Assembly: GCA_949316235.1 (NCBI GenBank) | Contig: OX438741.1 | Span: 17,485,124-17,549,123 of the forward strand | Length of the DNA stretch: 64,000 bases | Source: Oegoconia quadripuncta | Taxonomy: Eukaryota > Arthropoda > Insecta > Lepidoptera > Autostichidae | Direction of reading: 5' to 3' | Shown: in pieces, positions 1 through 11,868 of the stretch | How the letters are laid out: every line of letters starts with the position of its first letter | How positions within the stretch are numbered: the first letter of the stretch is position 1 | Program-made: the position numbers and the translations under genes | The notes under the pieces: generated by a model | The model's input: only the letters and a program-made list of their open reading frames with translations | Database searches by the model: none | Told to the model about the DNA's origin: nothing

Positions 1-945
1 ACAATTCATACCGTACGCATGTACCTTGTCAGGCATGGCAATATGAAGGAAAGGGATATCTATGTTATAATATTAATGTCGTTTCAGTCACCAATAGTTA
101 TAATTTTCTTAGAAGTGTGTTTTAGTCATTTTAGTGCATTGCTTATAAGTTCACTTTTTAACAGTTGGTTTCGTGAATCTATATATTTTGAGCGGGTGTC
201 CCTTTGCATAATCTAATTGACATAATATAGATTCGCATTACAGACTTGGCACACTAATATACGCATAATATTTGATTAGGCTAATAATTAAATGGCATAA
301 CACATAATCTGCATAATAATAAATTTTCATAATTTGCATTTTCAAAACATCATCTAGTATAACTTTAAAAATCATAACCAATTTACATTACATAGTACCT
401 AGGACGGGTACGAATTTGAATGTCTTAAAATTAAAAAAACCTAACGTCTCTTTAAAGTCAGGTTAAATAGGCATCTTCTGGGAAAGCTCGTTCCATCCTT
501 ATCTCGACATTAGTCCAGATTAAGGTCAAGAGCGATCCCATTCTAATTAAAAAAAAAAAAAAAACGTAAAATAACCTACGTTCTAAAATATCAATACCTA
601 ATGGTTGTTTGAGTTACATTTAAAATACCAAAAGCCTAAAATTTAATGTCAAATGGATATATTACTGAAATTCATAAAGATAAAACTTGTAACACCCTAT
701 GTACAAAGTCCCTAAAATTGGTTTATAGGGCGGGTGCGAGCGAAACGAGCACAGGAGTTCGGGACACCCCGACATTTGTTGGTTAGGTTACTATCAACAT
801 TCAGAATTTATTCATCATTTTTCAGGTGTATGGAAATTAACTTTATATTTAATTAATTTATGCTTCGTTATTGTTATGAATATTATATATTATGCACATT
901 AGCATTATGCGTATTCAATAACGGTCGTCGGACCAGGGTCGGTTC
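1..945. other. AT-rich sequence, nothing recognised
   Basis: Both strands read through; only short open stretches and an 18-nt A tract (547-564). No exon or repeat was identified. Confidence 0.5.
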
Positions 946-949
946 AATA

Positions 950-1232
950 ACGGAGGTCGGAGGTTCGCTCCCCAGCAGGGTTCATGTTTAGTGCGCGGTT
1001 TGGTTGGTGGTAGGGTATTTTAAATGTCTGCCTGGCTAGCTACCACCATCTTATCTAAATCTGCCACCAAACAATAATATTATTAGCATTGTTGTGTTCC
1101 GGTTGTCAGAAATAAGATAGCCAGCCCCAAATAAGATGAGGTTTCAGGGTCAGTACTCTTCCACCATCGACCTCATCTTCACCATCAGGTGTGATTGAGG
1201 TAAAGTACCAACCCGTTGTGCATAAAAAAAAT
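950..1232 (+). mobile_element. SINE, CCTCCGTGGCTCAATG family
   Basis: Diverged head, then TTTGGTTGGTGGTAGGG and the usual 3' body, ending in an A tract. An extra 3' tail piece lies at about 1296-1350. Confidence 0.8.
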
Positions 1233-1724
1233 CTTACCCAGATTTAGTGTGATGATAATTATCAGCCCGTAAACATCTCACTGCAGGCATATAGGCCTTC
1301 ACTTAACATCAAGTGTGGTTGAGGTCAAGTGCTAAACCGTAGTGCATTAAAAAATATATACAATCACTTATTTTCTCGAAGTTTTCTAAATTTTCAATTT
1401 ATTGTCAGTACTATTGTGCTTTAAAACACATTTGGTGGTATAAATTATCTTGTTAATGAAGTCTAGTAATTACACCACCCACTATCTTCGTGCAAAGTGC
1501 CTTAAATGCCATTATCATGCACCTGGCACTCTAACCTCAGATAATTGCCCGTTCGGCGCACAAAGGGTGCTCCAAACTTAGACTCGCTTCCTTTACGCCA
1601 ACTTTTCCAATCTACTTCACCTTTAGTTGAGGGTCGTATCTCTGCGATTTTTCTAGTGCCAACACAAACAAACGTGTATTAGGAAATTGTAACTGATTAC
1701 CATACATTTTTAAATCAACTCACA

Positions 1725-1990
1725 TCAAAAATGTTTTATTTCGTAGGTTATAAGAATAACATTTGAAATCGTCATGATATACAGTTATCGCTCATTCACA
1801 AAGAAGAAGGAGCAAAAAACCCAGGGGTAGGTCTTTTTAAATAAGTCAATACAAATACAATATGAAATAATTGTTAAATATGATTCAACAATGAAAAATA
1901 AGAATAAAATATACGCATTCTTATCATCCAGATAGTCAGAAATTTTATAAATAGCCTTTGGCTATTTTGATCTATTTTGATTTTATAGTT
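1725..1990 (-). mobile_element. LINE 3' end, same family
   Basis: Starts TTTTATTTCGTAGG, with GCTCATTCACAAAG and CTTATCATCCAGATAGTCAG. Confidence 0.65.
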
Positions 1991-2199
1991 GCCTGTCTAT
2001 TAGTCTTTGTAACCCACGATGAAAAACGACAGATGTTATACGTCGTGCACAAAAAATGCCACAGCAATTATACCGGATGAGTTTTTTTAACGTAACGAAA
2101 AAATAGATACGCATAGACCACAATCTCACCTGATGGAAAGTGACGATGTGGCATAAGTTGTTGGCGTAGGTAGTTTAATTGTTGTTGTTGTTTGTGTGT

Positions 2200-2330
2200 T
2201 GTGTGACCCGGAAGCCCCAAATGTGTTGGAGGTTCCGGCTCAGTACGCTTCCACCTTCGACCTCATCTTCACTTAACATCAGGTGTGATTGAGGTCAAGT
2301 ACCAATCCGTTATGCTTAAAAAAAATAAAA
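2200..2330 (+). mobile_element. SINE 3' third, same family
   Basis: AGTACGCTTCCACCTTCGAC and GTGATTGAGGTCAAGTACC, A-rich tail. Confidence 0.75.
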
Positions 2331-2424
2331 AAACTTGCGATAGGTCATTTTAGATGAAAATCGGTTCTGCCATTTCGAAGATATTTAACTTTCAAGACAG
2401 TTGCTTTGTACGGCACGTAAAAAG

Positions 2425-2625
2425 AATAGAACCAATCCATCTCTTCCCGTGGGTACAGAAAAAGGTGACTAAGGAACTTTCACCAAAACACATCTATTGA
2501 TTTGTCCTTCATGATCCTGTCCTGATGTGCTGACCACCCCTTGTCACATGTGCGTTTCTGTATACCTATTTCGAGAGGTGAACCAAGAATATTATTTCAA
2601 ACATTAAATTATTTAACTAATGATA
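2425..2625 (+). repeat. Dispersed repeat, first copy
   Basis: See the copy at 17793. It contains an open stretch of 60 codons that follows repeat sequence and has no gene support. Confidence 0.5.
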
Positions 2626-3485
2626 TTCGATACTTGCCTCAAATACAAAGTCTTTCGAAAGGTAATAATTTGAACTTGGGCTATGACAACAATGAACGTG
2701 ACTGTACAATTCAACGGCGATGAGCATAATTTTTTTAATTTTTGGAACACCCCTTAACGCGTATATTTGAGATTGCCGACTAACCTATTTGGGATGAAAA
2801 TAGTGACCTATGAAAAGATAAAAAGAAATAATATATTTAACTAGACAGATTCAAAAACTAGACCAGCACTTATAAAACAATCTTTCTATTATATCAACAA
2901 AACACGTACTTCCACTCTTCGGTGATGTAGCTCTCTGTAGCACCATGTAGCACCCGCTACAATAGCGTAGCGGTCCAAGCTACGATTTTGTGGGCTCTAT
3001 TTATACACTACTAGCTTACCGCCCGCGGCTTTGCCTGCGTGGAATAACTTTATCGCCATATTTAATTGTTTATCCCGCAGCATCTACTCTAATGGGAAAA
3101 AAAATATCCTATGTTTTGATTTATGTATTTATTTCAGTATTATTTAATTATAAATAGTTTTCATAAAGTTTCAATGTATTAGACACCCTATACAAAATTA
3201 GGTGTGTAGATTCGCACCTGCTCTCCGGGTCTGCTTCCACCTGACGTCATCGCTCATACTGACGGACGGACATTTTTCATTCGCTTAAAGCAAATATTTC
3301 ACACAAGAACTAGATGAGGTATTAGATTATTTTTGCGTTCAGAAAGTTGTATTGGACTGCTACTTTGTGGTAGAACCACAGATTTCAAATTACTATGAGC
3401 AGACGTAAAACGAGGCTTAAAATATTGTTTATAGGCTAAACCGATTTCCATGAAATATGACTAAGAACGTATGAGTTTATTCTTT

Positions 3486-3690
3486 ACTAGCTTTCCGTTT
3501 GCGACTTCGTCCGCGTCGAAGATTTTATCAAAATCGGTTCAGCAAAAAAAACATCCAGGTCCTAATCTGTCTACCCACCAAGTTTCATCCAAATCCGTAC
3601 AGCCGTATAGGCGTGAGGAGGTAACAAACATACATACAGCCATACACACAAACTTTCCCGTTTGTAATATTAGTTGGGATTCTTTATTGC
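3486..3690 (+). repeat. CTAGCTTTCCG...AATATTAG repeat
   Basis: ACTAGCTTTCCGTTTGCGAC, ATCAAAATCGGTTCAG, TTTCATCCAAATCCGT, end TTTGTAATATTAG: a short dispersed lepidopteran repeat, possibly Helitron-derived. It interrupts another repeat that resumes at about 3725 (GTTTAGTCTTTAATATA). A partial copy is at 3009-3070. Confidence 0.65.
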
Positions 3691-3819
3691 ACAAGAAATA
3701 CAGTTAGAGAATGTGTACAAAGGTGAACGTTTAGTCTTTAATATAAAAAAACCGTATTCAAATCTGACCACGCATTACTAAGATACATCCGGACAAACCG
3801 GAAATTACCTATTCATCTT

Positions 3820-3955
3820 TATCAGCCCGTAAACATCCCACTGCAGGGATATATAGGCCTTCCCTCGTATATGAGGGAGTATGGGCCATAGTTCACCACG
3901 CTGGCCAAATGCGGGTTGTGGATTATCATGCGTTTGAATTTTTATTTCTCAGTCG
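3820..3955 (+). repeat. CAGCCCGTAAACATCCCACTGC repeat
   Basis: TATCAGCCCGTAAACATCCC, GCCTTCCCTCGTATATGAGG, CCACGCTGGCCAAATGCGGG: a LINE 3' tail common in Lepidoptera. Another copy lies at 44385-44520 in OR-B intron 5. Confidence 0.65.
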
Positions 3956-3994
3956 TTTTTCGTCGGGAGTTAATAATCGAACTCACATCGAATT

Positions 3995-4245
3995 GATTGG
4001 TATAGTGGATAGTGACCCTATCAGCGAAACCAACGGTTGCGGGTTCGAATCCCGCGAGGGGTAAATGTTTGTGTGATGAATACGAACATTTATTCCCTTG
4101 TTGAGTCTTGGATGTTTTTATAAATATTTATGTATGTTTATCAGTTTATCTTGTATCCATAGCACAAGCTTTGCTTAGTTTGGGACTAGATGATTGGTGT
4201 AAGTATCCGAAATATTTATTATTATTTATTATTATTATCGAACTC
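3995..4245 (+). mobile_element. tRNA-headed SINE (GATTGGTGTAGTGG family)
   Basis: The head has A-box-like GTATAGTGGATAGTG and B-box GGTTCGAATCC. The tail reads ATAAATATTTATGTATG...CTAGATGATTGGTG, followed by ATT repeats. Confidence 0.85.
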
Positions 4246-4249
4246 CTGG

Positions 4250-5018
4250 CGTTCTATTGTTACTTAGAGTACCACACTACTAAACCATGTATACACTGGT
4301 TTAGATTTGTAGTATACAATTCGTTTAAACCATTTCACCCCTTGCATATTAAATATCTCCTAGCCATTGCAATTATTTCCCGGGCGCTACACTGCGTTGC
4401 AAATAAAGGGCAAACGTCCAAACATCACCTGCGGGAGGTCGTCGCGACGAATAAATTTACAGGAGACACATTTGTTTCCCAGCGAGTGTACAATACACGA
4501 CATTGTAAAGTATACACTAGAGATTGTTTTGTTTTTAATTGATCACACATGGGTTAGCGGGGACTTTATAGTAATATCTTATGGAGTTTTTATTACAGCT
4601 TTAAGGGTACATAGAATGTAAATGTTGAACGTACTTGAAAAAATTTAAGAGATGTTATCTTAGTACTAAGTATTACGGTATTTGTGATATTCAAATTTAT
4701 TTTAACCGACTGCCACAGAAATAAGATAGTTTAAGAGATAAGTTCTTCAAGTGTATATGTGTACCTATATTAAGTACATTTATATTTTGTTCTATTAATG
4801 TAAATTTAGGAGTCCATTGAGGAGTTAGCAGCTGATGCTTATAACACAAGTATTTTTAATGCTTAGCATGGGCATCAGCTGGGAACATATTTTTAGAAAT
4901 TCTAATGAATATTACAAAATTTTACCGGTTGTAAACTACTGTATTTAAATTAATAATTTACTGTTGTAAATTATTCGTATTCTTATGTTACCTTCAGTAG
5001 TCTAAAAAACTTGACCGA
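4250..5018. other. Nothing recognised before the 50-bp array
   Basis: Open stretches at 4108-4542 and 4367-4621 overlap a SINE and have no recognisable protein features. Confidence 0.45.
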
Positions 5019-6066
5019 TTTTAAAGTGTCGTTGGATCATCTGGATCCTCAGGGTATCATAGGATACATTTTAAAGTGTCATTGGATCGTCTGTATCCTC
5101 AGGGTATCATAGGATACATTTTAAAGTGTCGTTGGATCGTCTGGACCCTCAGGATATCATAGGATACATTTTAAAGTGTCGTTGGATCATCTGGACCCTC
5201 AGGATATCATAGGATACATTTTAAAGTGTCGTTGGATCGTCTGGATTCTCAGGGTATCATAGGATACATTTTAAAGTGTCGTTGGATCGTCTGGACCCTC
5301 AGGATATCATAGGATACATTTTAAAGTGTCGTTGGATCATCTGGACCCTCAGGATATCATAGGATACATTTTAAAGTGTCGTTGGATCGTCTGGATTCTC
5401 AGGGTATCGTAGGATACATTTTAAAGTGTCGTTGGATCGTCTGGACTCTCAGGATATCATAGGATACATTTTAAAGTGTCGTTGGATCATCTGGACCCTC
5501 AGGATATCATAGGATACATTTTAAAGTGTCGTTGGATCGTCTGTATCCTCAGGGTATCATAGGATACATTATAAAGTGTCGTTGGATCGTCTGGACCCTC
5601 AGGATATCATAGGATACATTTTAAAGTGTCGTTGGATCATCTGGACCCTCAGGATATCATAGGATACATTTTAAAGTGTCGTTGGATCGTCTGGATTCTC
5701 AGGGTATCATAGGATACATTTTAAAGTGTCGTTGGATCGTCTGGACTCTCAGGATATCATTGGATACATTTTAAAGTGTCGTTGGATCATCTGGACCCTC
5801 AGGATATCATAGGATACATTTTAAAGTGTCGTTGGATCGTCTGTATCCTCAGGGTATCATAGGATACATTGTAAAGTGTCGTTGGATCGTCTGGACCCTC
5901 AGGATATCATAGGATACATTTTAAAGTGTCGTTGGATCATCTGGACCCTCAGGATATCATAGGATACATTTTAAAGTGTCGTTGGATCGTCTGGATTCTC
6001 AGGGTATCATAGGATACATTTTAGTGTCGTTGGATCGTCTGGATCCTCAGGGTATCATAGGATACA
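5019..6066. repeat. 21-copy 50-bp tandem array with higher-order structure
   Basis: The unit contains TTTTAAAGTGTCGTTGGATC and CTCAGGATATCATAGGATAC, with a small GTATC-ATAG-GATAC hairpin in some copies. There are 21 copies, the last 2 nt short. Variants recur every three units, and units 9-14 (5419-5718) repeat as units 15-20 (5719-6018). Noncoding; flanked by a LINE 3' remnant. Confidence 0.97.
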
Positions 6067-6089
6067 TTTTTTGGTGAACCAACATGGCG

Positions 6090-6260
6090 CCCGCAAAATA
6101 CAAGCGGCCTATGTCCATGCTTGCTTATCATCCAAATAAACTTTTGTAAATAATTTTTGTTTTAAGAATATTTTATCGCAAATTTTTAATGTCCACTGGA
6201 AACTTAGTGCAGTTTAAACGACTGAGATATACAGCAACTTTATTTTACCCGAATACGACG
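6090..6260 (-). mobile_element. LINE 3' fragment, same family
   Basis: CCATGCTTGCTTATCATCCA and AATGTCCACTGGAAACTTA match the other copies. It abuts the 50-bp array. Confidence 0.65.
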
Positions 6261-6324
6261 AAGCCAGGAGGAGGGTAATGTGTTTATTAGTTGCGTTCAA
6301 AGGTATTCATCCGTTTGAACGCAG

Positions 6325-6430
6325 ACTCCACCATACAATACAAATACACTTTATTGCACAACAGAAATGAAAATAGAGTTTCAGAAAAGTGGTAAGAATA
6401 GAATGTACAATTTGGCGACCTTTGGACAGT
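6325..6430 (-). repeat. LINE tail with ACAAT pentamers
   Basis: Reverse LINE 3' tail (CAATACAAATACACTTTATTGC), the same type as 49505-49568. Confidence 0.55.
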
Positions 6431-7039
6431 ACATTTGAAATAGGTAGGTTGTGCGGTATTAAATTGGGATGCAGATACAAACTACGTGAATAAATTTCAT
6501 ATATTTACAAACACATACATACATATCACATTAATCAAGCAATCAATTCTGATAAGCTAATTGTGGCATCAGGTGATATAAGGACGGGCTCTTTTTTCGC
6601 TCAAAGATTAAGCCTAGCAATTCAGCGGGGCAATGCAGCCAGTGTGTTCGGGACAATGCCCCAGGTGGGAGAGCTAGACGCTATACATTTTTTGTAAGTA
6701 TGTAAATATTATGTTATTTTTATATTTTCTTTTTTTCTAAGTTCGATATAAATAACTTTCTAATATAATCCACCTACTTGTTACATATCTAAATTACAAC
6801 TTTTTTGTCAATTCTTTAGTTTTTGGCAACCCCTTGAATTTTGCCAGTGTCGAGTGAGTCATGAGGGTGACACGAAATGTTAATGATTAGCCAACCATCC
6901 GCCGCGATGTTACTCCCAGCTGGGCAGACTAAAACAGAAGCCAACACAAATTAAGCCATCACCAGGTTAGTATCACAGCTACTACAATTTGATATTGTTA
7001 ATTCTAATGTGATATTTAATATTTTTTAATTAATTAATA

Positions 7040-7295
7040 TCGTTGGACATATACACAGCGCCATCTAGTTCCACTTTAAGCAACTATAGGCTTGTGTTGT
7101 GGATACCAGATGGTTGATATACTACAAAAATACATTTTTTTTTGTAAATAAATACTTATTACAAATGAAAACATTCATAACTTGGGTACACATGTCCGTA
7201 TTCATCATACAAACATATGCCCCTTGCGGGATTCGAACCCTCGACCTTTTGGTATAATGGCCAGAGTTTCTAACCACTACACCAAACAGGTCGAC
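7040..7295 (-). mobile_element. tRNA-headed SINE (GTTTGGTGTAGTGG subfamily)
   Basis: Reverse copy: CACAGCGCCATCTAG at the 3' end, GGGATTCGAACCCTCGACC B box, ACCAAACAGGTCG head. Confidence 0.83.
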
Positions 7296-7714
7296 GATGA
7301 TATTTTTTTTTTAATGTATGAAGCCCGCGATCCCAGCAAATGCCTTTTCACTCTGCTCTTGAAGATCCCAAGGTTGTAGGATTTGGATGATAGGTATGAA
7401 TACCATTGATAATAAAAGCTTAAGGTTAACGAGACGAGGAATGTCAGGGGGAGGAATGTCAAATAGGGAAATACAAAGTAAAAACATCAACTATAATCTC
7501 ACTGCTCAACTTTCTACCCGCATCGGCACCGCTACGCCCCGTAGCCCACCCTCTACGAGCTACGCGGGATAGTTTACAAAAACAAGATGACTAGCTTAAC
7601 GCGCCGTCTTTATTACTCCTTGTAGGCTTGTTGTTGTCTGACAAGAATGGCGTTATGCAACATTGCGTAAAACTGTAATTGCGACTTAAAAATAAAAGGA
7701 AAAAAAAATTATCC

Positions 7715-7990
7715 GTAACGGGTTAGCTTTCGACCTCAATCACACCTGATGTTAAATGAAGATGGGGCCGATGGTCGAAGCGTACTGATCCGGAAACCCC
7801 ATCCTAATCGGAGAATTGGCTACCTTATCTCTGACAACCGGAACAAAACAATGCTATTAACATTGCTGTTTGGCGGGAGATTTAGATAAGATGGTGGTAG
7901 CTAGCCAGGCGGACATTTAAAATGCCCTACCAACCAAATCGAGTAGTAAACATGTACCCCCGCTGGAGATCGAACTAGCGAATTCCGAAT
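7715..7990 (-). mobile_element. SINE, same family, reverse
   Basis: GACCTCAATCACACCTGATG through GGTGGTAGCTAGCCAGGCGG to CCGCTGGAGATCGAA. Confidence 0.8.
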
Positions 7991-8267
7991 CGTAAACCCG
8001 ATGTTATTTGCATTGGGTTTACGATAACCGATTTAATTGCGGTTAAAAATTGCAATTTATAGCTTAATATTTCTTAAATGTATCCCTAAATCGAAAAACT
8101 GGTTAAGGTAACCTCTAATATTTTGAAAGACCTATCCAACGACACCCCATACGATGGGGTATGAAAATAAAATACCGTAAAATAAATACTTTTCAAAGAT
8201 TTAATTTTACCACTTTGTCGGTGTGATTAATATGTATACCTGTGGCAACTTACAGCTTTTTAGTACT

Positions 8268-8602
8268 TAGGTATTAATAAACCGTTCTCAAGATTGAGAA
8301 TAGTTTTGTGACCGGTCCCAAGTAAACGTGTCGATTAATAAACCTTACTTGAGACCTGAAACGCACGTGCATACTCAAACAATACTCACTTGAGACGTGC
8401 GCCGAATTTCACGTAGTAATAAACGAAACTCAAGATTGTCATTCATTCGCCGCTAAGGGGTATTCTTGAGAAGTGATCCCAGCTGAGTAGACCTCAAGAT
8501 TGGGTTATAAATTAGCACGTAGCTCGTAGCGTCAACTGCTTAAGACGCATCTCGGGTGATACAGCCTCAAGACTTGTATTGAGATTGGTTTATTAATACG
8601 GG
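8268..8602. mobile_element. MITE (GTATTAATAAACC ends)
   Basis: Terminal repeats GTATTAATAAACC and GGTTTATTAATACGGGCC. The inside has many CTCAAGA/TCTTGAG motifs in both directions. A truncated relative lies at about 57050-57190. Confidence 0.75.
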
Positions 8603-8904
8603 CCTAAGAGCCTCTCAGCAAAGCCTCGGACAAACAGTTACATTGCGAAAGTATAATGATTCCTTGTTGGATACGGAACCCTAAAAACGGAAATAACAAT
8701 TTCGTTTGTAGTGTTTGTCACAAATGATCATTTTCTAAACCAGTGGTGGACAAAGTAAGGCCCGCGGGCCAGCTCTATTAAGTATGCCCTATTTTTTTCC
8801 TTACGGTAAAAAAACTCATCCTGTATAGTCGTACACTATACCATGTTCATGGTTCCATATCGCATAACACCATTGCAGAGCATGAAACGACTTGAACGAG
8901 CGAG

Positions 8905-9310
8905 GTAATGGGGCGTTGGTAGTTAACTTTTACACGCAGGTAGGTACTGAAAGGGATGTAAACAGGTACGTGGCTACTGTTGAGAGAAGATAAACGGCAG
9001 CTTTTTTTTTTTTTATATGAGAGGGCGGCAAACGAGCATTCGGGTCACCTGATGGAAAGCAATCACCGCCGCCCATGGATACCCGCAACACCAAAAGGGT
9101 CACAGATGCGTTGCCGGCCTTTGAGGAAGGTGTAGGCTCGTTTCTTGAAGGTTCCAATGTCGTACTCGTTCGGGAAGCTGTGTGGTGATCAAGAGTTTAT
9201 TATTGAATGTTGCACCGATGGTAAGAGAGCGAAAAACTGGCCGCGCGTCAGTATATATACATTTATATTTGCGCCATCTATCGGATTGTCCCGGAACCCG
9301 TGAGAAAGGT
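8905..9310 (+). repeat. Dispersed repeat interrupted by a LINE end
   Basis: GAGAGAAGATAAACGGCAGC, then the 9003-9175 insertion, then GTTGCACCGATGGTAAGAG and GCGCCATCTATCGGATTGTC. Related pieces are at 22800-22940 (with (TA)n) and 34430-34512. Confidence 0.65.
9003..9175 (-). mobile_element. LINE 3' fragment with AGCT target duplication
   Basis: Last 173 bp of the same LINE as at 20865, with T tract at 9003. It is bounded by AGCT at 8999-9002 and 9176-9179, interrupting a repeat whose uninterrupted copy (CAGCAGCTGTGG) is at about 22830. Confidence 0.85.
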
Positions 9311-9602
9311 ACACTTGTAGTTCACGGGTTCGCCGAGAGATGGCGCCAGTATTTACATAATCGTGCAGACAGCGTCAGGCGAGGTTCTATACTGAACAGC
9401 TACATTGTATGTATTGGCCGTCTTCGTGGCTCAATGCAAACCACCTATGTAGTTCTCGATCGTCCGTCTTCTGCCGTTGTAGCATATAACACCTGGTCAT
9501 CGGCTACCAGGTCAACGAATTCAATGAGCTCACTAAAACCGTAGTAAACTGGACCCAGAGCTTGGCCATGTTTCGACAAATTTTCTGAACCTTCATTGAC
9601 AG

Positions 9603-9703
9603 ATGTACAAGACTGATTCAATCGATATGCGAAATAGTGTATGGCGCGCAAATCATCGTCAACTTTTTTGGACTTATCCATCATGCTGCTGACACAAATG
9701 TTG
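9603..9703 (+). pseudogene. Decayed odorant-receptor exon 3 (OR-A type)
   Basis: After an AG acceptor the reading [20 protein letters not shown] follows OR-A exon 3 with few changes. A 4-nt insertion (CATC) near 9678 then shifts the frame, and the donor is TTAAGT instead of GTAAGT. Similarity continues into the upstream intron (from about 9515; both carry AATTCAATGAGCTCACTAAAA), so this is a duplicated genomic piece rather than a retrocopy. No other exon of the copy was found nearby. It is closer to OR-A than to OR-B. Confidence 0.85.
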
Positions 9704-9761
9704 TTAAGTAGAGTTTTAGATATAGTCAATTTGACACCACACCATAACAACTACAAGTAGC

Positions 9762-9868
9762 TCCATGTAAACAACATAGGGTTTACGAATCGAAGGTCGC
9801 GGGTTCTTCCCCAGCGGGGTACATGTTTAGTACTCGGTTTGGTTGGTGGTAGGGCATTTTAAACGGCC
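9762..9868 (+). mobile_element. SINE 5' part, same family
   Basis: CATGTAAACAACATAGGG through GGTGGTAGGGCATTTTAAAC, then truncated. It directly follows the OR pseudo-exon region. Confidence 0.75.
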
Positions 9869-10284
9869 GTCGGTCAATCGGTCGGAAATTTTCTATTTCT
9901 TATTGCCTGCAACTAATGTTTAAAATGTACTTCTAATAAACACTTACAATATACAAACATGTAATTCTAAAATATGTTTTTTCTGTATTTCAATTTTATT
10001 CTACCTTTTTTGTAAAATTACGGCACCCTAAAATACACCAGGAAGAGCTTAAAAATCTTGCGCGTGCTATCTACTGGCGGCCGGCCAAACTACCTGCACA
10101 ATAAATAATACAATCTCGGGCCGCGACCTGCCCCCACAGACACACTACAAAAAAATCTTTTCACACATTTAGGATAAAATTTATTTGAAAATTAACTGAC
10201 GTTTATCAATCGCATAGCTTCCATCCAAAACTTTTAACATTAAGGTCTGCTAGGTAATTCTGTTTTCGACTGTACAATATGAGC

Positions 10285-10462
10285 GCACTAGCTGTTACCC
10301 GCGATTTCGTTCGCCTCGAACACTTCATCGAAATTGGTTTAGATTAAATTTTTGTCTATATGTTAATTCAGGTTTCAGTCTGTCTACCAACCAAATTTAA
10401 TCCACATCCGTCCAGCCGTTTAGGCCTGAAGAGGTAACAAACATACACACACCTATAATATT
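10285..10462 (+). repeat. CTAGCTTTCCG...AATATTAG repeat
   Basis: CACTAGCTGTTACCCGCGAT through CGTCCAGCCGTTTAGG. Confidence 0.6.
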
Positions 10463-10477
10463 TGTGTGATAGCAGTG

Positions 10478-10712
10478 TGAAGTATGATAGGGCATTTTAA
10501 ATGTCCGTCTGACTAGCTACCACCATCTTATCTAAATCGGCCGCCAAGCAGCAATGTTAATAGCATTGTTGTGTTCTGGTTGTCAGAGATAAGATAGCCA
10601 AGTGTTGGGGTTTCCGGGTCAGTACGCTTCCACCTTCGACCTCATCTTCACTTAACATCAGGTGTGATTGAGGCCAAGTACCAACCCGTCGTTCATAAAA
10701 AAAAATTACTTA
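10478..10712 (+). mobile_element. SINE, same family, 5' truncated
   Basis: GGGCATTTTAAATGTCCGTC to GTCGTTCATAAAAAAAA. Confidence 0.8.
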
Positions 10713-10779
10713 AAACTATGCACAAAGACGGACTTATCCCATTTCTTCCGGGTAACAATGATCGTCGTTAACGAACAGT

Positions 10780-11230
10780 AGATTGCTCTTTATAAATAAG
10801 TATTTTTACAATTTGTGATTCTACAATGAAAAAAAAGAAAGTAATATACTGGATATCGTCGACCGGTTCATGTCCATGCATTCTTATCATCTAGATAGTC
10901 AGAAATATTGTAATAGCCTTTGACATTATAGTTCCCATTTAACGGTGTTTTAAATTTATTTAAAGGCAAATTATGGATGTCTACCGGAAGCTTTTTATTA
11001 AAGCGTTATACATTGTCTTTTGAATGACTTAGTGACTTTGTGTAATGCACAGCAACTTTATTTTTAATATCTTGTATTTATATTATGTACGGGCAATTTT
11101 TCCTAAATAATTGCAGATTTTTATAACGTACATGTTTTCGTAAATATATTGCGTTGCTAATGTTTATATATTAATTTATTTCAATTTATTCCTGAGAGAT
11201 ACTCTGGAGCCCAACTTGTATATTAATAAT
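10780..11230 (-). mobile_element. LINE 3' end, same family
   Basis: Carries CTTATCATCTAGATAGTCAG, the TTTAAAGGCAAATT segment and the inner GAGATACTCTGGAGCCC. Confidence 0.7.
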
Positions 11231-11241
11231 AATAATAATAA

Positions 11242-11498
11242 ATATCTTTGCACATACACACAGCGTCATCTAGTTTCACACTAAGCAACTAGACTTGTAT
11301 TATGGATACCAGATGGTTGTTAAACTACACAAATACATTTTTTTTTTGTAAATAAATACATAAATTAATGAAAAACATCCATAACTCGCGAACACATGTC
11401 TGTATACAACATACAAACATATGCCCCTAGCGGGATTCGAACCCGCGACCTTTTGGTAAAGCAGTCAAAATTTTTAACCACTACACCAAACAGGTTGT
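11242..11498 (-). mobile_element. tRNA-headed SINE (GTTTGGTGTAGTGG subfamily)
   Basis: Reverse copy with CACACAGCGTCATCTAG and CGGGATTCGAACCCGCGACC. Confidence 0.83.
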
Positions 11499-11868
11499 CG
11501 CGTAATACAACGCGTAAACAAACGTAATATTCATGAACCGCTCGCTTCTGCATAACAAAAATACAGGCGCCATTTCCCCATAAGAAAGTCGCGAGAAGTC
11601 GCCAGATGCAAGCCGCTTCCTACGGGGCTGGATTCTCTGACAATTAAAACATAAAGAAGTGCAAAACAATCTTAGTCGCTAATTCTACTCTTTGGTCGCA
11701 AAGTCGTCACCGTGTGGGAAACGAGTCCCGCTCGCGGCGGCAAGCGCCGATAACTGCCATTGTAATGGGCATGCGAATGTTTTAGCTATTTTTACAAGTT
11801 ACTGCATTTTCCGCGTTGACTTCATTATTTTTTTGCCGCACGTTCGAATCGCTAACTGAATCGATTTT

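Noticed and set aside
3995..4070. tRNA-like sequence with A and B boxes (also at 7210, 11430, 12780, 18340, 45763, 55560)
   Set aside because: Each continues into the same SINE body and lacks a complete cloverleaf; these are SINE heads, not tRNA genes.
4108..4621. Two overlapping ORFs of 144 and 84 codons
   Set aside because: The first starts inside a SINE; neither has recognisable motifs, splice partners or a homologue in the window.
5019..6066. CRISPR-like regular repeat
   Set aside because: There are no unique spacers; the whole 50-bp unit repeats, in an insect genome. It is a satellite.
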